Below, piece by piece: positions 1 through 7,707 of a stretch of 64,000 nucleotides of DNA; position 1 is the stretch's first letter, and every line of letters begins with the position of its first letter. The stretch comes from a bacterium (GTDB lineage: Bacteria; Bacillota; Clostridia; Lachnospirales; Lachnospiraceae). Made by a program: the position numbers and the translations under genes. A model generated the notes under the pieces. It made no database searches, was not told where the DNA came from, and saw nothing but the letters and a program-made list of their open reading frames with translations. The stretch lies in NCBI GenBank assembly GCA_023663725.1, contig JAMPGX010000002.1, positions 197,308 through 261,307 on the forward strand, written 5' to 3'.

Positions 1-168
1 GCAAAGCCGACGCCCACAGCGGCTCCGACGGCAAAGCCGACGCCCACGGCAGCACCCACGGCGCAGCCCACAGCGGCTCCGACGGCAAAGCCGACGCCCA
101 CGGCAGCACCCACCGCGCAGCCTACAGCCAAGCCGACGCCCACAGCAGCGCCGACAGTAACTCCATCA
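1..168 (+). repeat. 30-base coding repeats for a Pro/Thr/Ala linker
   Basis: Imperfect tandem units of about 30 bases encode (A-K/Q-P-T-(P-T)-A-A-P-T)n. The repeats extend left out of the window, so copy number is unknown. Such tracts are prone to slippage and usually form an extended wall-spanning spacer. Confidence 0.85.
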
Positions 169-381
169 GGGGATATGGTGACTCTGGTAATCAGCAGGGG
201 AGAGAGCTCGATCACGGTCAGCAAGAATCTGCAGGAATTAGGTCTGGTGGAGGATTATAAGGCGTATGATCGGTTCCTATGCGATAATGGATATGACCAC
301 TCTATCAGCACCGGGTCATACGAGATTCCTATAGGCGCCACCTATGAGGAAATTGCACAGATAATTTCAAAAAAAAGATAA
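1..381 (+). CDS. Proline-rich MltG/YceG-like protein, C-terminal part (5' truncated by window)
   Basis: The reading frame is open from base 1 and stops with TAA at 379-381, so only the C-terminal 126 residues are visible. Residues 1-56 are a low-complexity linker of near-perfect decapeptide units (AKPTPTAAPT, AQPTAAPT), encoded by 30-base DNA repeats. From about residue 59 follows a compact domain (VTLVISRGESS..., then LQELGLVEDYKAYDRFLCDN, then GSYEIPIGATYEEIAQII). It resembles the LysM-like N-terminal part of MltG/YceG endolytic transglycosylases as found in small clostridial proteins: a pattern of turn, 'X-LGLV', 'G-Y-I'. No catalytic glutamate region is present, so this is probably a wall- or membrane-associated protein of the MltG-like type and not a full enzyme. 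The N-terminus, likely with a membrane anchor, lies outside the window. Confidence 0.6.
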   Translation, partial: AKPTPTAAPTAKPTPTAAPTAQPTAAPTAKPTPTAAPTAQPTAKPTPTAAPTVTPSGDMVTLVISRGESSITVSKNLQELGLVEDYKAYDRFLCDNGYDHSISTGSYEIPIGATYEEIAQIISKKR

Positions 382-387
382 AATAGC

Positions 388-416
388 TTGCAAACGGAAA
401 CATTTTGTGATATACT
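388..416 (+). promoter_or_regulatory. sigma-A promoter of rpsB-tsf
   Basis: TTGCAA (388-393), 17-base spacer, TATACT (411-416), with an extended -10 TG at 408-409. It starts just after the upstream stop codon and leaves a leader of about 155 bases before rpsB. Confidence 0.75.
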
Positions 417-422
417 CCCAAT

Positions 423-579
423 GTTGTGAATATGCACGTATTCCCATTTGGCGGCGGTGTCCTGTCAGAAGCAGGATAGCAGTCAGAGTTAACCGGACCT
501 TAACGCAGTCCGGCGGAGAAGGGATGCGGAGGACGACGCCGGAAGACGGTGTCAATCAACCAAACGGAGGTAGACAGAG
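423..579 (+). promoter_or_regulatory. Structured 5' leader of rpsB
   Basis: The transcribed leader contains a small hairpin TCCTG/CAGGA near 459-475 and a perfect CCGGAC (493-498)/GTCCGG (508-513) stem. A G+C-rich segment near 450 could pair with GACGACGCC near 533-541, closing a multibranched structure. Ribosomal-protein leaders are often autoregulatory, but I do not recognise a named S2 leader family here. The SD GGAGG is at 566-570, nine bases before the ATG at 580. Confidence 0.4.
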
Positions 580-1332
580 ATGAGCGTTATTTCCATGAAA
601 CAGTTACTTGAAGCAGGTGTTCACTTCGGACACCAGACCAGAAGATGGAACCCTAAGATGGCTCCTTACATCTTCACCGAGAGAAACGGTATCCACATCA
701 TTGATCTGCAGAAGTCAGTGGTCAAGGTTGACGAAGCGTACAAGGCCGTTTCTGAGATCACGGCTCAGGGTGGAACGATCCTGTTTGTCGGCACCAAGAA
801 GCAGGCGCAGGATGCGGTGAAGACTGAGGCGGAGCGCTGTGGTATGTATTATGTAAATGAGAGATGGCTGGGCGGTATGCTGACCAACTTTAAGACCATT
901 CAGTCCCGTATCGGCAGATTGCGTGCGATTGAGGCTATGTCCACGGACGGCACCTTTGACGTGCTGCCTAAAAAGGAGGTTATTCAGCTGCGCAAGGAGT
1001 GGGAGAAGCTGGAGAAGAATCTGGGTGGCATCAAGGATATGACCAGAATTCCCGATGCGATCTTTGTGGTGGATCCCAAGAAAGAAAGGATATGTGTGCA
1101 GGAGGCTCACTCTCTGGGCATCACGCTGATTGGTATCGGCGATACCAACTGTGATCCAGAGGAGCTGGATTACATCATCCCCGGCAATGACGATGCGATC
1201 AGGGCTGTTAAGCTGATCGTGGCTAAGATGGCGGATGCCGTGATAGAAGCCAACCAGGGCGAGGCCGTGTATACGGAGGCTGACGTGCAGTCTGAAGGCA
1301 CCGATATCGAGGAAGTAGCCGAGGAAAACTAA
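580..1332 (+). CDS. rpsB: 30S ribosomal protein S2
   Basis: 250 residues, the usual length for bacterial S2. The N-terminus has the family hallmark [20 protein letters not shown] (residues 12-31), followed by [16 protein letters not shown] and the [11 protein letters not shown] motif near residue 95. The acidic C-terminal tail ([16 protein letters not shown]) is typical of Firmicutes. S2 binds the 30S head-body junction and is needed for S1 or mRNA docking. The ATG at 580 has a GGAGG nine bases upstream. It is followed after 53 bases by tsf, the standard bacterial rpsB-tsf pairing. Confidence 0.98.
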   Translation: MSVISMKQLLEAGVHFGHQTRRWNPKMAPYIFTERNGIHIIDLQKSVVKVDEAYKAVSEITAQGGTILFVGTKKQAQDAVKTEAERCGMYYVNERWLGGMLTNFKTIQSRIGRLRAIEAMSTDGTFDVLPKKEVIQLRKEWEKLEKNLGGIKDMTRIPDAIFVVDPKKERICVQEAHSLGITLIGIGDTNCDPEELDYIIPGNDDAIRAVKLIVAKMADAVIEANQGEAVYTEADVQSEGTDIEEVAEEN

Positions 1333-1385
1333 ATAAATCTGTATATTAAAAAGTCTAGGATATATGGGAAAAGAGGTAGAAGAAC

Positions 1386-2324
1386 ATGGCAGAGATTACC
1401 GCGTCGATGGTAAAGGAGCTGCGCGAGATGACAGGCGCAGGCATGATGGATTGTAAGAAGGCCCTGAATGAGACGGGTGGAAATATGGACGAGGCAGTGG
1501 AGGTGCTGCGCAAGAGCGGTCAGGCCAAGGCAGTGAAGAAAGAGGGCAGGATCGCCGCAGAGGGAATCTGCCGCATCGCCATGAAGGGTGATACGGTGGC
1601 CGCTGTGGTGGAGGTGAACTCTGAGACTGATTTTGTGGCAAAGAATGAGACCTTCCAGCAGTTTGTGGAGGCGGTTGCGGAACAGGCGGTTGCTTCTGAG
1701 TCGCAGGATATGGAGGCTTTTCTGGCGGAGCAGTGGAATCAGGAGCCGGGTAAGACAGTACAGGAAGCCCTGGTGGATAAGATCGCTGTGATCGGCGAGA
1801 AGCTGAGCATCCGCAGGTTTGAGAAGGTATCTGCCGCAAATGGATGTGTCGTGTCCTATGTGCATGGCGGCGGACGTATCGGTGTTATTGTGGAGGCGGA
1901 GACTGATGTGGTCAATGACGCTGTGAAGGAGGCCCTGACCAATCTGGCCATGCAGGTAGCGGCGCTGAACCCCAAGTATGTGTCTACCGGAGAGGTATCT
2001 GAGGAGTTCAAGGCTCATGAGCGGGAGATCATCGCGGCACAGATTGCGCAGGATCCCAAGATGGCGGGCAAGCCGGAGAATGTTATCGCGGGCGCCATCA
2101 ATGGCCGTCTGAACAAGGAATTGAAGGAAGTGTGCCTGCTTGAGCAGGTATATGTCAAGGCCGAGGATGGCAAGCAGACTGTGTCTCAGTATGTGGCGCA
2201 GGTGGCCAAGGATAATGGAGCGGCCCTGAAGATCAAGAGATTCGTTCGCTTCGAGACCGGAGAGGGTCTGGAGAAGAAGAACGAGGATTTTGCGGCGGAG
2301 GTTGCCGCACAGATGGGCAAGTAA
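1386..2324 (+). CDS. tsf: Translation elongation factor Ts
   Basis: 312 residues. EF-Ts is the nucleotide-exchange factor that regenerates EF-Tu-GTP. The N-terminal UBA-like segment contains VKELREMTGAGMMDCKKAL (residues 9-27), and the EF-Tu contact motif SETDFVAKNETF occurs near residue 80. The coiled-coil and C-terminal dimer domain follow. SD AAGAGGT lies about eight bases before the ATG. In many bacteria pyrH and frr come next; here a membrane protease gene follows, so the locus has been reorganised after tsf. Confidence 0.98.
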   Translation: MAEITASMVKELREMTGAGMMDCKKALNETGGNMDEAVEVLRKSGQAKAVKKEGRIAAEGICRIAMKGDTVAAVVEVNSETDFVAKNETFQQFVEAVAEQAVASESQDMEAFLAEQWNQEPGKTVQEALVDKIAVIGEKLSIRRFEKVSAANGCVVSYVHGGGRIGVIVEAETDVVNDAVKEALTNLAMQVAALNPKYVSTGEVSEEFKAHEREIIAAQIAQDPKMAGKPENVIAGAINGRLNKELKEVCLLEQVYVKAEDGKQTVSQYVAQVAKDNGAALKIKRFVRFETGEGLEKKNEDFAAEVAAQMGK

Positions 2325-2345
2325 GCGGTTTTACCAGACAACAGA

Positions 2346-2392
2346 CAAGGCAGAGAGAATCCGGCACGACTGGTTTCTTTCTGCCTTTCTTC
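2346..2392 (+). terminator. Hairpin after tsf, probable terminator
   Basis: AAGGCAGAGAGAA (from about 2347) can pair with TTTCTTTCTGCCTT (to about 2387) with one G-U pair; short T-rich tract TTTCTT follows. The U-tract is weak, so read-through into the CPBP gene is possible. Confidence 0.5.
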
Positions 2393-2442
2393 AAAAGGGA
2401 GAATATAAAGAGGGAGAATATTAAAAAGGAGAATAGAGAATA

Positions 2443-3336
2443 ATGGCAAAGAGAATGGGGTGGATAGGTCTGTGTATTCTGGCTCTGGTGGCAGCGCTGT
2501 TTGTGCAGATTATTGCCAGCGTGATGGTCGTTCTGCCGTATATGATTGCGGAGGGGCTGAAAACAGGGATGCAGACGACAACTCAAGGTGTGAATGTGGA
2601 TGAGCTCAGCGCAAATATGATGAGTAATATGGGGGAGATAACGGGCATTATATTAGTGGTGGTAGGTGTGCTGTTGCTGTTTGTTTTTGTCCCCTGGTTT
2701 TATTTTGGCTGCGGCAGGCGCAGGATCACTGGAGAGTCGGCAAAGAGGGTATTTTCCCCCAGGGCGCTGCTGGTGACAGTGGTGCTGGCTATAGGGCTCA
2801 ACTATGGAATTAATTGTATTATGCAGTTGATCTATTTGTCGGCCCCTCAACTGCTGAATGACTATATGCAAATGATGGAGGACTCAGGGTTGGGTGTCAA
2901 CGGCTGGGCCAACGCAGCCGCCGTAATTCTGGCGCCTCTGGGGGAGGAGCTGATCTTCCGCGGTGTGGTATTCTCCTACGCGCGCAGGGCTGTGGCTGGT
3001 ATGAGGAGTCCGAGAGCCGCATTCTGGATTGCCAACAGCATCCAGGCATTGCTGTTTGGCGCTTATCACATGAATGTGGTGCAGGGCTTATATGCCTTTT
3101 TTATCGGGCTGGCGCTGGGGTATCTCTGCCAGAGGTATGACAGTCTGATTCCGGGAATGTTGGCTCATCTGGTGTTTAACGGCATGTCTACGCTGCTGGG
3201 GGAGGGCATCTACACCTGGATACCGGAGGAGATATTCTGGTATGCGCTGGTGAGCATAGTGGCGGTGGCTATTGTGGTGGCTGCCATAGCGCTGAATGGT
3301 CCGGTTGTCCCAAAAGATGAACAGAATGTTGCGTAA
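2443..3336 (+). CDS. CPBP-family intramembrane metalloprotease (Abi/CAAX-like)
   Basis: 297 residues with about eight hydrophobic segments. It carries the CPBP (Rce1/Abi) signature: motif 1 EELIFRG with E168, E169 and R173; motif 2 FGAYH with H209; motif 3 HLVFNG with H242. These residues form the metal site of a glutamate-type intramembrane protease. Substrates of most bacterial members are unknown; some act in bacteriocin immunity or surface-protein maturation. SD AAAGGAG (2425-2431) precedes the ATG. It may be partly co-transcribed with rpsB-tsf through the weak hairpin upstream. Confidence 0.85.
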   Translation: MAKRMGWIGLCILALVAALFVQIIASVMVVLPYMIAEGLKTGMQTTTQGVNVDELSANMMSNMGEITGIILVVVGVLLLFVFVPWFYFGCGRRRITGESAKRVFSPRALLVTVVLAIGLNYGINCIMQLIYLSAPQLLNDYMQMMEDSGLGVNGWANAAAVILAPLGEELIFRGVVFSYARRAVAGMRSPRAAFWIANSIQALLFGAYHMNVVQGLYAFFIGLALGYLCQRYDSLIPGMLAHLVFNGMSTLLGEGIYTWIPEEIFWYALVSIVAVAIVVAAIALNGPVVPKDEQNVA

Positions 3337-3347
3337 TCGTAAAGAAA

Positions 3348-3403
3348 TCTTAAGATTTTTTATGAAGTCTTAAGGTGCAATCTTAATAGAACCGTGATAT
3401 ACT
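3348..3403 (+). promoter_or_regulatory. Promoter and possible direct-repeat operator of the sugar-transport operon
   Basis: An extended -10 TGA-TATACT lies at 3395-3403, with GTGCAA (3375-3380) 17 bases upstream as a poor -35. Three copies of TCTTAA(G/T) occur at 3348, 3368 and 3381, two of them flanking the -35 region. A weak -35 plus direct repeats is the layout of an activator-dependent promoter, for example one using an OmpR-type response regulator. The regulator is not identifiable from the window. Confidence 0.5.
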
Positions 3404-3485
3404 GTATATGGTTGTGGCAGGATACAACAGGGAGTGTACATGATATGTTACATATGTGATTCCCGAGGAAATGGAGGTTAGTTCT

Positions 3486-5792
3486 ATGAAGAAATGTTTT
3501 GTTTATGCTCTTGCGGCGGCGCTGACAATATCGTTGGCGGCATGTGGCAATGGCGAGGAGAATCAACAGGAGCAACAGGAACAACAGCAGGGATATGTCT
3601 ATGTACCAGAGTTCATCTCTCTGAATTCGGAGGGAGAGGCACAGAATATAGGCAGTCCTCAACTGGAGGGAGAGAATCTGTACTATACGAGCTACTACTG
3701 GGATGAAGAGACGGGACAAAGCGGTTACAAGTTCTATCGCCGCGACCTCACAACGGGCGAGGAGACGGAGCTGCCGATTGATTTGAGCATAGAAGGCGCT
3801 ACATACAGCAGTCCGGTAAGTGAGTTGATCTTTGACCAGGAGGGAAATATCGTCTGTCTGGTAAACGCAACGATAATGGAGTCAGAGTCGGATTATAAAG
3901 AGGAATATTATCTGTTCAAATTTGATGCGGACTGCAATCAGCTGTCCAAACAGGATGTCACGGAGGGATTGACTCTTACCAACACAGAGAACAGCTGGGC
4001 GCAGCGAGCTATTCTGGACAGTGAGGGAAGATTGTATGTGATGATCAGCACGGACAACAATGCCTGTATCGTGGTGTTGGACGCGGAGGGCAATAAGTTG
4101 GCGGAGATAGATACCGGCTCCGACTGGGTCAGTGGTCTTGGCGCGACAGGTGATGGAAAAGTGCTGGTAATGCGTTACAGCAACACGGGTGCAGGGATGG
4201 AGTGCCTGGAGGTTGATCTGGCTGGCAAGACGCTGGGGAATCCACATGGCAATATACCGTCTCCCCGCAACAGTGAAGATTTGACATTCACTCTTGACGG
4301 CGGTCTGCTAATCAATGACGGTTCCAAGCTGTGGCGATATGACCTGGAGACCGAAGCTGCGGAAGAGATTCTGGTATGGACGGACAGCAATATCAACGGT
4401 GATTATGTACAGCGGATGCAGATGCTTGAGGATGGCAGGATCGCAGTATACTCTCGGAATTGGAGCAACGATTCACAGGAGATTGCCTACCTCACTCGCA
4501 AGGATGCCTCGGAGGTGACAGAGAAGAAGGTTCTGAACCTGGCTACCATGTGGTCCAATTCTGATCTGCAGGAAGCAGTGGTTAATTTTAATAAGACGAA
4601 TGATACATATAAAATCCGTATTACGACCTATTACGACAATGCTTCAGAGTGGACAGAAACCAAATATCAGGATGCGATAACTGCGCTGAATGCCGCTATT
4701 ACCAGCAGCAATTGTCCGGATCTGATTGATCTGTCCTACGGCAATGTGAAGTCCTATGTGGCAAAGGGCCTGCTGATGGATCTGGCCCCTTTCCTGGAGA
4801 AGAGCTCTGTGAAGCGCGAGGAATTGATCGAATCTGTGTTGGACGCCTATACCTTTGACGGTGTTCTGGTGAGTATTCCCATCTCCTTCTCAGTCAATAC
4901 GATCATGGGGCGGACTTCTCAGCTCGGTGACCGCACTGGTTGGACGATCAAGGACATCATGGAGTTCTCGGCGCAATATCCGGAGGCAAAACTGTTCCAA
5001 TATGCCTCGAAAGCTTCCATGCTGAGCACCTGTCTGCAGTACAGCAGCGACGCGTTTATTGATTACAGCAATGGCAAGTGCAGCTTTGACAGCCAGGACT
5101 TTATGGATATCCTGGAATTCTGTAATACTTTTCCGACGGAAGTGGACTACGACAGCGAGGAGGACAGCTTTCCCAAGCAGATTGCGGACGGCAGAATCCT
5201 GCTCAATAACATGAATCTCTATGATGTGACGGAGATGCAGATGTATTCGCTGATGTTCAATGAGCCGATCACCTTTATCGGATATCCTACGGTGGACGGC
5301 AGCAGCGGCAATCGTCTGAACGGTCAAAGCTGTTATGCCATCACGACAAAATGTAGCAACCCTGACGGCGCATGGGCTTTTATTGAATCGATGCTGCAGT
5401 ACAAGCCGCACCCGGAATGGGGAGGCATGCATAATCTACCGATCCGCAAGGATATGCTGGAGGAAGGGTTTGAGAAAGCGATGGAGGATGAGATGGCGCT
5501 GGATGAGAACGGAGATCCCGCGCTGGATGAGAACGGAGATCCGATAATCTACCCCAAGACTACATGGGGGTATGAGGACTGGGAGGCGGAGATCTATGCC
5601 GCGACGCCGGAGCAGATACAGATGATCAGAGATCTGATTGACAGTGCGTCCGCGTCGACCAACAATGATGAGACGATACTCAATATCATCAACGAGGAGG
5701 CGGCGGCGTACTTTGAGGGGCAGAAGAGCGCCCAGGAGGTTGCAAGCGTGATTCAGAGCCGCGTGCAGACCTATGTAAGTGAGAATAGCTAA
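3486..5792 (+). CDS. Large lipoprotein solute-binding protein (ABC transporter, family 1-like)
   Basis: 768 residues from the ATG at 3486, chosen because GGAGG at 3473-3477 is eight bases upstream and a signal peptide with lipobox LAAC starts there. Residues about 35-365 consist of short repeated beta-type modules (for example 'DSEGRLYVMIST', 'LDGGLLINDGSKLWRYDLET', 'MLEDGRIAVYSR') that suggest a beta-propeller. Residues about 370-760 resemble a family 1 extracellular solute-binding domain (LQEAVVNFNKTN, NCPDLIDL, GAWAFIESML). Typical sugar-binding lipoproteins are about 420 residues, so this is a two-domain version. The 24-base tandem repeat at 5499-5546 encodes ALDENGDP twice. It is followed by two permease genes. 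Confidence 0.85.
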   Translation: MKKCFVYALAAALTISLAACGNGEENQQEQQEQQQGYVYVPEFISLNSEGEAQNIGSPQLEGENLYYTSYYWDEETGQSGYKFYRRDLTTGEETELPIDLSIEGATYSSPVSELIFDQEGNIVCLVNATIMESESDYKEEYYLFKFDADCNQLSKQDVTEGLTLTNTENSWAQRAILDSEGRLYVMISTDNNACIVVLDAEGNKLAEIDTGSDWVSGLGATGDGKVLVMRYSNTGAGMECLEVDLAGKTLGNPHGNIPSPRNSEDLTFTLDGGLLINDGSKLWRYDLETEAAEEILVWTDSNINGDYVQRMQMLEDGRIAVYSRNWSNDSQEIAYLTRKDASEVTEKKVLNLATMWSNSDLQEAVVNFNKTNDTYKIRITTYYDNASEWTETKYQDAITALNAAITSSNCPDLIDLSYGNVKSYVAKGLLMDLAPFLEKSSVKREELIESVLDAYTFDGVLVSIPISFSVNTIMGRTSQLGDRTGWTIKDIMEFSAQYPEAKLFQYASKASMLSTCLQYSSDAFIDYSNGKCSFDSQDFMDILEFCNTFPTEVDYDSEEDSFPKQIADGRILLNNMNLYDVTEMQMYSLMFNEPITFIGYPTVDGSSGNRLNGQSCYAITTKCSNPDGAWAFIESMLQYKPHPEWGGMHNLPIRKDMLEEGFEKAMEDEMALDENGDPALDENGDPIIYPKTTWGYEDWEAEIYAATPEQIQMIRDLIDSASASTNNDETILNIINEEAAAYFEGQKSAQEVASVIQSRVQTYVSENS
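5499..5546 (+). repeat. In-frame tandem repeat (2 x 24 bases) in the binding-protein gene
   Basis: Two adjacent copies of a 24-base unit encode ALDENGDP-ALDENGDP. They differ at the last base only. The motif is acidic and resembles a Ca-binding or surface-loop duplication; it is probably a recent slippage product. Confidence 0.8.
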
Positions 5793-5807
5793 GGAGGCAT
5801 AGGAGCC

Positions 5808-6713
5808 TTGAAGAAGTTAAAGCAGAAAAAGGTCCATGTCAGGATGGGCAAACGGGTAAAGAGGGTAAAGAGAAGCTCGGGGCTGTTTATAGCCCCCAGC
5901 TTCCTGGGAGTCATGACTTTTTTCGTAATTCCCTTTATCGTGATTATCTATTATGCCATGGTGGATAATCCCATCAGCCGGAACTTTGTGTTTCTGGACA
6001 ATTTTAAGAATATTATAGGTAATGCGGCGTTCCGCACGGCGGCATCTAACACGGCGCTGTTTGCTGGTGTCTCCGTGCCGCTCGCAGTGGTGCTTTCTCT
6101 GTTGCTGGCTATTCTGCTGGAGTCCAAGATTCCGTTTCGAAGCCAGTTTCGGACCTTTTTTCTCACTCCGATGATGGTTCCAGTGGCGTCTGTGGTATTG
6201 ATCTGGCAGGTATTGTTCCACTTTAACGGTGTGATCAACGATATGATCGCCGTATTTGGAGCTGGTCCGGTTGACTGGTTGAAGTCGAGTCAGGGGCGTT
6301 TCGTGCTGACGATCCTGTTCCTCTGGAAAAATCTTGGCTACAACATGATTCTGTTTATGGCGGCCCTGTCCAGCATTCCCAAGGATATATTGGAGGTGGC
6401 TCGCATGGAGAGCGCCACGGCGCTGCAGACTTTCTTTTATATAAAGATACGGTATCTGTCCTCCACGATATTGTTTGTGACGATTATGTCAGTAATCAAT
6501 TCCTTTAAGGTGTTCCGTGAGATCTATCTGCTGACAGGAGATTATCCGGTTGACAGTTTCTATATGTTGCAGACTTTTATGAATAATACTTTCCGAAATC
6601 TCGATTATCAGAAGCTTTCCTCGGCGGCAGTGCTGATGTCCATTGTCATGGTGATTATTATCGGCATCCTGTTCCTTGTGGAGAATTACTTCGGAAAGGA
6701 TGTGGAAGGATGA
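5808..6713 (+). CDS. Carbohydrate ABC transporter permease, MalF/UgpA type
   Basis: 301 residues with six predicted membrane segments beginning at about residue 24 (SGLFIAPSFLGVMTFFVIPF). The cytoplasmic EAA-type loop reads IPKDILEVARMESATALQTF near residues 189-208, the site that docks the ATPase. I choose the TTG start at 5808 because AAGGAGG (5791-5797) overlaps the upstream stop and sits ten bases away; the first ATG downstream has no SD. It is translationally coupled to the next permease through an ATGA overlap. Confidence 0.9.
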   Translation: MKKLKQKKVHVRMGKRVKRVKRSSGLFIAPSFLGVMTFFVIPFIVIIYYAMVDNPISRNFVFLDNFKNIIGNAAFRTAASNTALFAGVSVPLAVVLSLLLAILLESKIPFRSQFRTFFLTPMMVPVASVVLIWQVLFHFNGVINDMIAVFGAGPVDWLKSSQGRFVLTILFLWKNLGYNMILFMAALSSIPKDILEVARMESATALQTFFYIKIRYLSSTILFVTIMSVINSFKVFREIYLLTGDYPVDSFYMLQTFMNNTFRNLDYQKLSSAAVLMSIVMVIIIGILFLVENYFGKDVEG

Positions 6714-7666
6714 GCAAGCAAAAAAAGATATTGCAGCCCTGGGAGATAGAGCGGGATAAAATGAAAAAGGCAGCCAAGAGGCGTAAGACTTGGACCTATA
6801 CCAAGCGAGCCATCGGCACACTGTTCGCCGCCTTCTTTGCCATCCTGTTTCTGATGCCGATTGTGCTGACAATCACGAACTCTTTCATGGCCTCGTCGGA
6901 GATCAGTTCCAATTATGGCATGGTATTTGCTACCACCTCCTCCGGCGGCAAGGTGTATATCTCAGAGAAGGTGACATTGAAATTTATACCGGATATCGTA
7001 TCGTTCAGTCAGTATGTGACGGTGTTGTTCAAGAGTCCGGAATATCTGTTGAAATTCTGGAATTCGGTGATTCTGGTAGGGCCGATTGTGATCTTTCAAC
7101 TGACGGTGGCCACGCTCGCTTCCTACGGATTTGCCAGATACAGGGGACGAATCAGGGAAATCATATTTTTCCTGTATATCATATTGATGCTGATGCCCTA
7201 TCAGGTGACGCTGGTGCCCAACTATCTGGTATCAGACTGGCTTAAGATATTGGACACCAGATGGGCGATCTGGCTGCCGGGCATCTTTTCTCCCTTTGCG
7301 GTGTTCCTGCTGACGAAATTCATGCGGCGTATTCCAGAGTCGGTGATTGAGGCGGCGCAGATTGACGGCGCAGGAGAGTGGCAGGTGTTCACAAAGGTTT
7401 GTTTCCCACTCTGCAAGGGGGCCATTGCTTCGGCGGCGATCCTGGTGTTTATCGACTACTGGAATATGGTGGAACAGCCCCTGATCCTGCTTGCGGACGC
7501 TGAGATGCATCCATTGTCCGTATTCTTAAGCAAGATTAACGCGGGCGAGATCGGCCTGGCCTTCGCTGTGGCGACGATCTATATGGTTCCGGGCCTGCTG
7601 GTGTTTCTATATGGAGAAGAATATCTGGTGGAGGGTATTACTTACCAGGGTGGTATAAAAGGATAG
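6710..7666 (+). CDS. Carbohydrate ABC transporter permease, MalG/UgpE type
   Basis: 318 residues. The ATG overlaps the stop of the preceding permease (ATGA). The first membrane segment is at about residues 30-50. An extended extracytoplasmic loop follows, then the permease core with the EAA loop IPESVIEAAQIDGAGEWQVF near residues 207-226. It pairs with the upstream MalF-type subunit to form the channel. No ATPase gene is in the operon, as is usual in Firmicutes that use a shared MsmK-type ATPase encoded elsewhere. Confidence 0.9.
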   Translation: MSKQKKILQPWEIERDKMKKAAKRRKTWTYTKRAIGTLFAAFFAILFLMPIVLTITNSFMASSEISSNYGMVFATTSSGGKVYISEKVTLKFIPDIVSFSQYVTVLFKSPEYLLKFWNSVILVGPIVIFQLTVATLASYGFARYRGRIREIIFFLYIILMLMPYQVTLVPNYLVSDWLKILDTRWAIWLPGIFSPFAVFLLTKFMRRIPESVIEAAQIDGAGEWQVFTKVCFPLCKGAIASAAILVFIDYWNMVEQPLILLADAEMHPLSVFLSKINAGEIGLAFAVATIYMVPGLLVFLYGEEYLVEGITYQGGIKG

Positions 7667-7689
7667 TGTGAGCGGGAGCAATCTCACAC
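7666..7689 (+). other. Intercistronic hairpin before the HlyD-like gene
   Basis: Perfect GTGTGAG (7666-7672) / CTCACAC (7683-7689) inverted repeat without a T-tract, immediately upstream of the SD GGAAAGGG (7690-7697). Possibly an mRNA-processing or translation-modulating element. Confidence 0.5.
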
Positions 7690-7707
7690 GGAAAGGGTAT
7701 GGTTATC

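Noticed and set aside
1-168. Short repeats as a CRISPR array
   Set aside because: They are contiguous and in frame, encode a Pro/Thr linker and have no spacers.
1329-2018. 229-codon antisense frame over tsf
   Set aside because: Shadow of a conserved gene; low-complexity His/Leu content typical of antisense frames. The same holds for antisense frames over gpmI, deoC/M24, pheT and others.
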